From: Chytridium lagenaria
Taxonomy: Eukaryota > Chytridiomycota > Chytridiomycetes > Chytridiales > Chytridiaceae
Assembly: GCA_025449115.1 (NCBI GenBank)
Contig: JAHLKC010000133.1
Span: forward strand, 51,361-115,360
DNA length: 64,000 nt
Reading direction: 5' to 3'
Shown here: one piece after another, positions 60,301-64,000 of the stretch
How positions within the stretch are numbered: position 1 is the first letter of the stretch
Layout of the letters: the number at the start of each line of letters is the position of its first letter
Position numbers and translations under genes: made by a program
Notes under the pieces: generated by a model
Told to the model about the DNA's origin: nothing
The model's database searches: none
What the model saw: the letters and a program-made list of their open reading frames with translations, nothing else

Positions 60301-60867
60301 AGAGACCTATTATGTATGTGGAGTTGACGACAGCCTTGTGTTTTTGTTGTTTATGTTGTGTATGTATTTGCCATTATATATCCATAATTGTATTTTCTAA
60401 ATGAGAGTTTGAGCAAAACTTGAACTGATTTATAACACCCATAAAAACCTTGTTCTAGGCTAGCCTTGTGCTGCGCATTCACTACCCTCTTTTTAAATAT
60501 GGTGTTTGAGTATCCTGTGAGGCTTTCAAGGATTGGACACATCCGGGCTTGGGGGGGGAGGCCAACGCTAGGTTAAAGTTGAGTCTCAGTAAGGGTAAAC
60601 CAGGGTTATTACACCTTCATGGAACTATTTCTTACAAAGACCTGCTCCTGCTTTCTTTACTACAGTATGGGCTGTCTACTTGTCCGCACCAGGGAGTGAG
60701 ACCAGAGAGGAGTAGGAACAAGTTGTAAAGGCTTACGCATGATTGTAAAGGTCCAGGATACTCTTTGGAGTGGGATAGACTCTCTCCTCGTAGCCCTTTC
60801 TAGGTACCTAGATGAGTGTGATCCCCACCTAGGTTCTTTTTTTAATATTCTTTGGTAACTTGGAATA
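57350..60867. other. Gene-poor subtelomeric DNA
   Basis: T-rich 3' region of the kinesin gene (57400-57560), then sequence without a supported protein gene. A compact structured segment at 58240-58440 is listed separately. Open frames at 59322-59570 and 59945-60190 show no motif I recognise; they may belong to the copia remnant that follows. Confidence 0.5.
58240..58440. ncRNA. Candidate structured RNA, family not identified, strand unknown
   Basis: Four consecutive hairpins with perfect short stems lie in 190 bases. CCTTAGC (58248-58254) pairs with GCTAAGG (58264-58270). CGGC (58331-58334) pairs with GCCG (58340-58343). GATC and GGCT (58357-58366) pair with AGCC and GATC (58374-58381). GGTG and TCCG (58405-58414) pair with CGGA and CACC (58424-58433). 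GC content is higher than the flanks and there is no coding frame. ATGATGATGA at about 58289 resembles a snoRNA box C, but a matching box D and terminal stem were not convincing. It was not matched to U1-U6, U3, SRP, RNase P/MRP or a telomerase template. Chance folding cannot be excluded. Confidence 0.3.
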
Positions 60868-61182
60868 ATTTCATGGTCTACTATGGAAGCTAAGTATCAA
60901 GCACTATCCAAACATGCCCAGGTAATCTGGATCTCCAAACTCACCCACAAACTCCGAGTTCCCCAAGAGCCTGTTGTCATCCACGGAGACAACAATTGAG
61001 CCATCGGGCTTGCCAAGAATCCTGAATTTCATGAGCGCACCAAACACATTCTTCGCTCAGTCCATAATATCCGCTAGGCAATTGCCAACAAGTATGTAAC
61101 GATCCAACACGTCATCACCCACGACAACATTGCTGACATACTCACCAAGGCTCTCCCCCGCCTTGTGTTTGAAAAACATTGA
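60868..61182 (+). pseudogene. Copia RNase H remnant
   Basis: Reading from 60868, the frame gives ISWSTMEAKYQALSKHAQ, then VIHGDNN, a TGA, AIGLAKNPEFHERTKHI and HNIR, a TAG, AIANKYVTIQHVITHD and NIADILTKALPR. This is the C-terminal RNase H of a Ty1/copia polyprotein with two internal stops. It is unrelated at the DNA level to the element at 44614. The rest of pol is not recognisable upstream. Confidence 0.85.
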
Positions 61183-61253
61183 CACTCTCACGGAATATGA
61201 CGTGCTGCGGAACTCTACGTTTAAGCCCTTGCCTTATTTTGTTTGAGGGAGAC

Positions 61254-61549
61254 TGTTGAGATTCAGTCTCTTAAGTCTCAAACTTTGAGTATCACGCACC
61301 AAAAATCAAAGTGACGGTACTCCATGTGTTAAAGGCATGGAGAGTCTGTAGCAGTGGTTAAGAAGAGGAGGGCTTTTGGGATTACAAGATGGAACACATT
61401 TAGACGCGTCAGCCTCTGTACATCCCACCGGCCCGGACTTTGCCTACCTGTGCAAAGGCACATTGCCTTCTCTTCTTCTTTCTGTATCAACTGACACATT
61501 CTATCTATAAACGCATAGGTCTCCATTGAGACTGTCATTCTTTTTTAAT
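61254..61549 (+). repeat. Putative LTR of the decayed copia element
   Basis: A purine-rich GAGGGAGAC directly precedes TGTTGAGATTCAGTCTC at 61254, the expected polypurine tract followed by an LTR start. The likely right end is ...GAGACTGTCA near 61549. No second LTR was found, so the limits are tentative. Confidence 0.5.
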
Positions 61550-62240
61550 ATTTCCCTCCTTTATTTGCCTCTTTACATAATGACGTTAGAGCAAAAATGA
61601 CGTACAGCACATCATAATCCTTGCCTCAGCAAAAGAGGAGCTAAAGCCAAGATTCCAGCCTGGAATACCTACAGGATGGATCACGGCACCGCATAGTGCC
61701 GTCATGGTCAAGGATTGAATAATGGAAGAAGGACAGAAACACACGGAATGCAGGTCCAGTTGGGGGAGGCAAGATCCAAGTCTCATGCTGCGCTCAGCGC
61801 CGTGGACCTCTGGGATCAGCCTCTTCATCACCTATAAAGATTGTTGCATCCTTCATGATACTGATGTGTTACACTGTTGGAAAAATATGGGAACACTAAT
61901 TTCGCTTTTAAAATGATTCCTTTGCAAAAACACAAAGAGAAGTAAAACACAAAGAGAAGTGTGTGTATCTTCAAAATATAATAATTGTGAGTTTATTTGT
62001 TAATAGTATGTGTCAAATAAAAGAGGAGCGTTTGCAAGTGCAAAAGATAATGGTTCCACCCGGGAGATGAGTCCTTCTTATATACACACTTTCCCCTTCA
62101 AAGTTGCTATGGGCTTCTTCAAGGGAATCGTACCGCCACTTTGGCTTTTAAAGAATACATGAAGTAATTCATAGAAGGAGAGAAGTAGTGATAGACCTTA
62201 TTAGTTTACAACACCTTTTAAATACCCTAATCCCTGTTTA
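61550..62240. other. Subtelomeric, no gene recognised
   Basis: No coding or RNA signal. A short duplication AACACAAAGAGAAGT occurs twice near 61930-61960. Confidence 0.4.
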
Positions 62241-62261
62241 ACATTGGTGGTAATGGGTCAC

Positions 62262-62670
62262 CTAAAATCCCACCTTTATTTGTCAAACTATATGAGCTAA
62301 CCGGAAACTCATTTTTTCTTCTCATTAAATCCCTTTGAATTAAGAATAGTAAACTCCCCTTAAAAACACTCATTTTAAATGTCATTAAGCTAACTGAAAG
62401 TAGGTAGTATATTAATCGCAAAAACCCCCACCTTATTAGTTAAATATATGAGCTAAACAAAAACTGTTTTTTCTATCTCATTTAAAAAGGCAGTTACAAG
62501 AAATCCCCTTGACCAAAAAGATGTAGATTCACTTCAAAAACACTCATGTTACATGTCATTATGCTAGCTGAAAGGAGGTAGCATAGGGATTGGGAAAAAC
62601 CCCCACCTTAATTAGTTAAACTATATACGCTAAACTAAAACTCTTTTTTCATTTCATTAAAAAGGCTTGA
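62262..62670. repeat. Subtelomeric tandem repeat, about 170 bp, three copies
   Basis: CCCACCTTTATTTGTCAAACTATATGAGCTAA-type blocks start near 62268, 62426 and 62599. Each is followed by an AAACT...TTTTTTC block and a CATT(T)AAA block. The linker ACACTCAT.TTA.ATGTCATTA.GCTA.CTGAAAG.AGGTAG occurs between copies near 62367 and 62539. The array lies 1-1.4 kb from the telomere. Confidence 0.8.
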
Positions 62671-62807
62671 ACCCATAGTGAAAAAACTCATTACATACAA
62701 GCAAAGTTGATAAGGAAAAATATATTTTTTTAACCCAACCCATACAACAAACAACATATAATTCACTTTTTTTCCCCATTGACTTTGCCCTATTTTCTTT
62801 CAACCTT

Positions 62808-63649
62808 TTAGCCTTCACAGCCTTTTCCTCTTCCCGCTCCCTTTTTTCTCTCAGCTCTACTAAGTTGGAGCTTATTGCTATTAATTAACTTCTCAACCCT
62901 CCCATTTGATCCTGCCTCACCCTCCACAGCCAAGATCCTAACTTCTCTCAAAACTCCCTGAAGCTCTTGAAATAAGTCTGGGTGGTCTTGTGGAAGTCTA
63001 CACTCCATTCCCTTCTCATCACTCACAACACCCAAAAAAGAATGGTAGGCCCCCAGTCTTCCCCAAACATCATGGAGCTTAGTCCCAATATCCCCTCCAG
63101 CATCCTGATACAACACCCAAACTAGCTGCCAAAGTTGCAACCAAGCAGCAGGTATCCCCTTTGCTTTCCCCAAAGGAATCACAACAAAGTTATGGAAGAG
63201 CCAGTCCAGATAATGACCATCTCTGAAATAACATGAAACACAGGAAAAAAAGGGAAAGGGACATGAAAAAAAACTGCATGAGCAAAAGCATAAGGCACAA
63301 AAACAACATCTCCTTCCTGCACAAGCAATGCATAACCTAAACCATTCTTTCCCCTCAATAATCTAGCACAACCTCTAATACAGTCAAGAGGGGTCTTAGC
63401 CAATCTGAGAAATCTGACCCTGTTCAAATCATCCCTTTCCCTCACATTAAAAAAAACCCACAACTTTGCAGTGTTTGAAGAGGATTGAGGGTGGGCATTA
63501 AAAGTGCATATGATGGTGGAAGGATGATTGTGAAGAGGAGTGAAAGAAGGAACCTGTTGTTCTCCTAGATCAGGTTTTGCAAAAATGGGCTGAGTGGGCA
63601 CATAAGGGGATATAGCATTAAGGTCATTGTTTGAAAATATGGGGAGAGG
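62808..63649 (-). CDS. Subtelomeric gene, 5'-truncated at the telomere; possible cupin/JmjC-like fragment
   Basis: Two minus-strand exons joined by a GT-AG type intron (acceptor ...TTATTTCAG near 63220). The first contains KPDLGEQQVPSFTPLHNHPS, KLWVFFNVRERDD and GYALLVQEGDVVFVPYAFAH. The wording of EGDVVFVP...AHAV resembles a metal-binding cupin or JmjC strand, a weak resemblance. The second continues DGHYLDWLFHNFVVIPLGK and ends in a basic tail at 62808. No ATG lies at the beginning: the frame stays open through 63649 and into the telomere repeats, where it would read Pro-Asn repeats. The 5' end therefore appears to be missing, or starts in an exon lost with the chromosome end. Confidence 0.5.
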
Positions 63650-63942
63650 GTTAGGGTTAGGGTTAGGGTTAGGGTTTAGGGTTAAGGTTAGGCTAGTGCT
63701 AAAGGGTTAAGGTTAAGGTTAGGGTTAAGGTTAGGGTTAGGTTAGGGTTAGGTTAGGGTTAGGGTTAGGGTAGGGTTGGGTTGGGTTAGGGTGGTTAGGG
63801 TTAGGGTTAGGTTAGGTTGTTAGGGTTTTTAGGGTTAGGTTAGGGTTAGGGTTAGGTTAGGGTTAGGGTTAGGGTTAGGGTTAGGTTAGGGTTAGGGTTA
63901 GGGTTAGGGTTAGGGTTAGGGTTAGGGTTAGGGTTAGGGTTA

Positions 63943-63979
<37 letters not shown>

Positions 63980-64000
63980 GGTTAGGGTTAGGGTTTAGGG
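63645..64000 (+). repeat. Telomere, (TTAGGG)n with variants, right chromosome end
   Basis: GGGTTAGGGTTAGGG repeats occupy about 355 bp and run to the last base, with the G-rich strand 5'->3' toward the end as at a true right terminus. Variants TTTAGGG, TTAAGG, TTAGG and TTGGG are interspersed, more densely in the inner half. The organism thus uses the TTAGGG repeat. Confidence 0.97.

Noticed and set aside
62262..62670. CRISPR-like array
   Set aside because: Only three long diverged units in a eukaryotic subtelomere; no short identical repeats with unique spacers.

Overview
The window is the right-hand end of a fungal chromosome. The last ~350 bases are TTAGGG-type telomere repeats reading outward. 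The rest is intron-containing, moderately AT-rich eukaryotic DNA with short GT-AG introns. Two things point to a zoosporic (chytrid-like) fungus: a clear homologue of the flagellum-associated protein IQCH, and otherwise fungal gene content (peroxisomal Fox2 with two dehydrogenase domains, branchpoint-binding protein, Pns1-type transporter, LPMO-like secreted proteins). The taxonomic placement is inference.

Layout. 0.5-7.5 kb: two minus-strand genes, a homeodomain + divergent HMG-box protein and a KDZ (Kyakuja-Dileera-Zisupton) transposase, separated by repeat-rich DNA. 8-19 kb: a decayed copy and an intact copy of a cysteine-rich zinc-site protein flank the IQCH-like gene. 19.3-24 kb: a HAD-family phosphatase and a choline-transporter-like protein, divergently arranged. 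24.5-36 kb: two paralogous secreted LPMO-like proteins (an S/P-linker multimodular copy and an A/P-linker copy) bracket the Fox2 gene, a 175-bp tandem duplication and a hAT-type MITE with perfect 8-bp target duplication. 36-44 kb: an AT-rich gene-poor stretch, a membrane SPRY-domain protein and the splicing factor BBP/SF1. 44.6-50.2 kb: a full-length Ty1/copia retrotransposon with LTRs and 5-bp target duplication, loaded with about 40 ACGCGT hexamers. 51.5-57.3 kb: a kinesin-4-like motor with a long tail of ~80-residue coiled-coil repeats. 57.4-64 kb: gene-poor subtelomere with a candidate structured RNA, a copia remnant, tandem repeats and an open reading frame that runs into the telomere.

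A recurring feature is that strongly conserved proteins (Fox2, kinesin motor, BBP, transporter, LPMO, SPRY) are interrupted by single-base frame breaks, mostly missing or extra bases in homopolymers, without accompanying missense decay. This looks more like uncorrected long-read assembly error than pseudogenisation, although the 8.1-10.6 kb copy and the subtelomeric copia fragment do look genuinely decayed. Exon limits are read by eye and are approximate unless a splice site is named.
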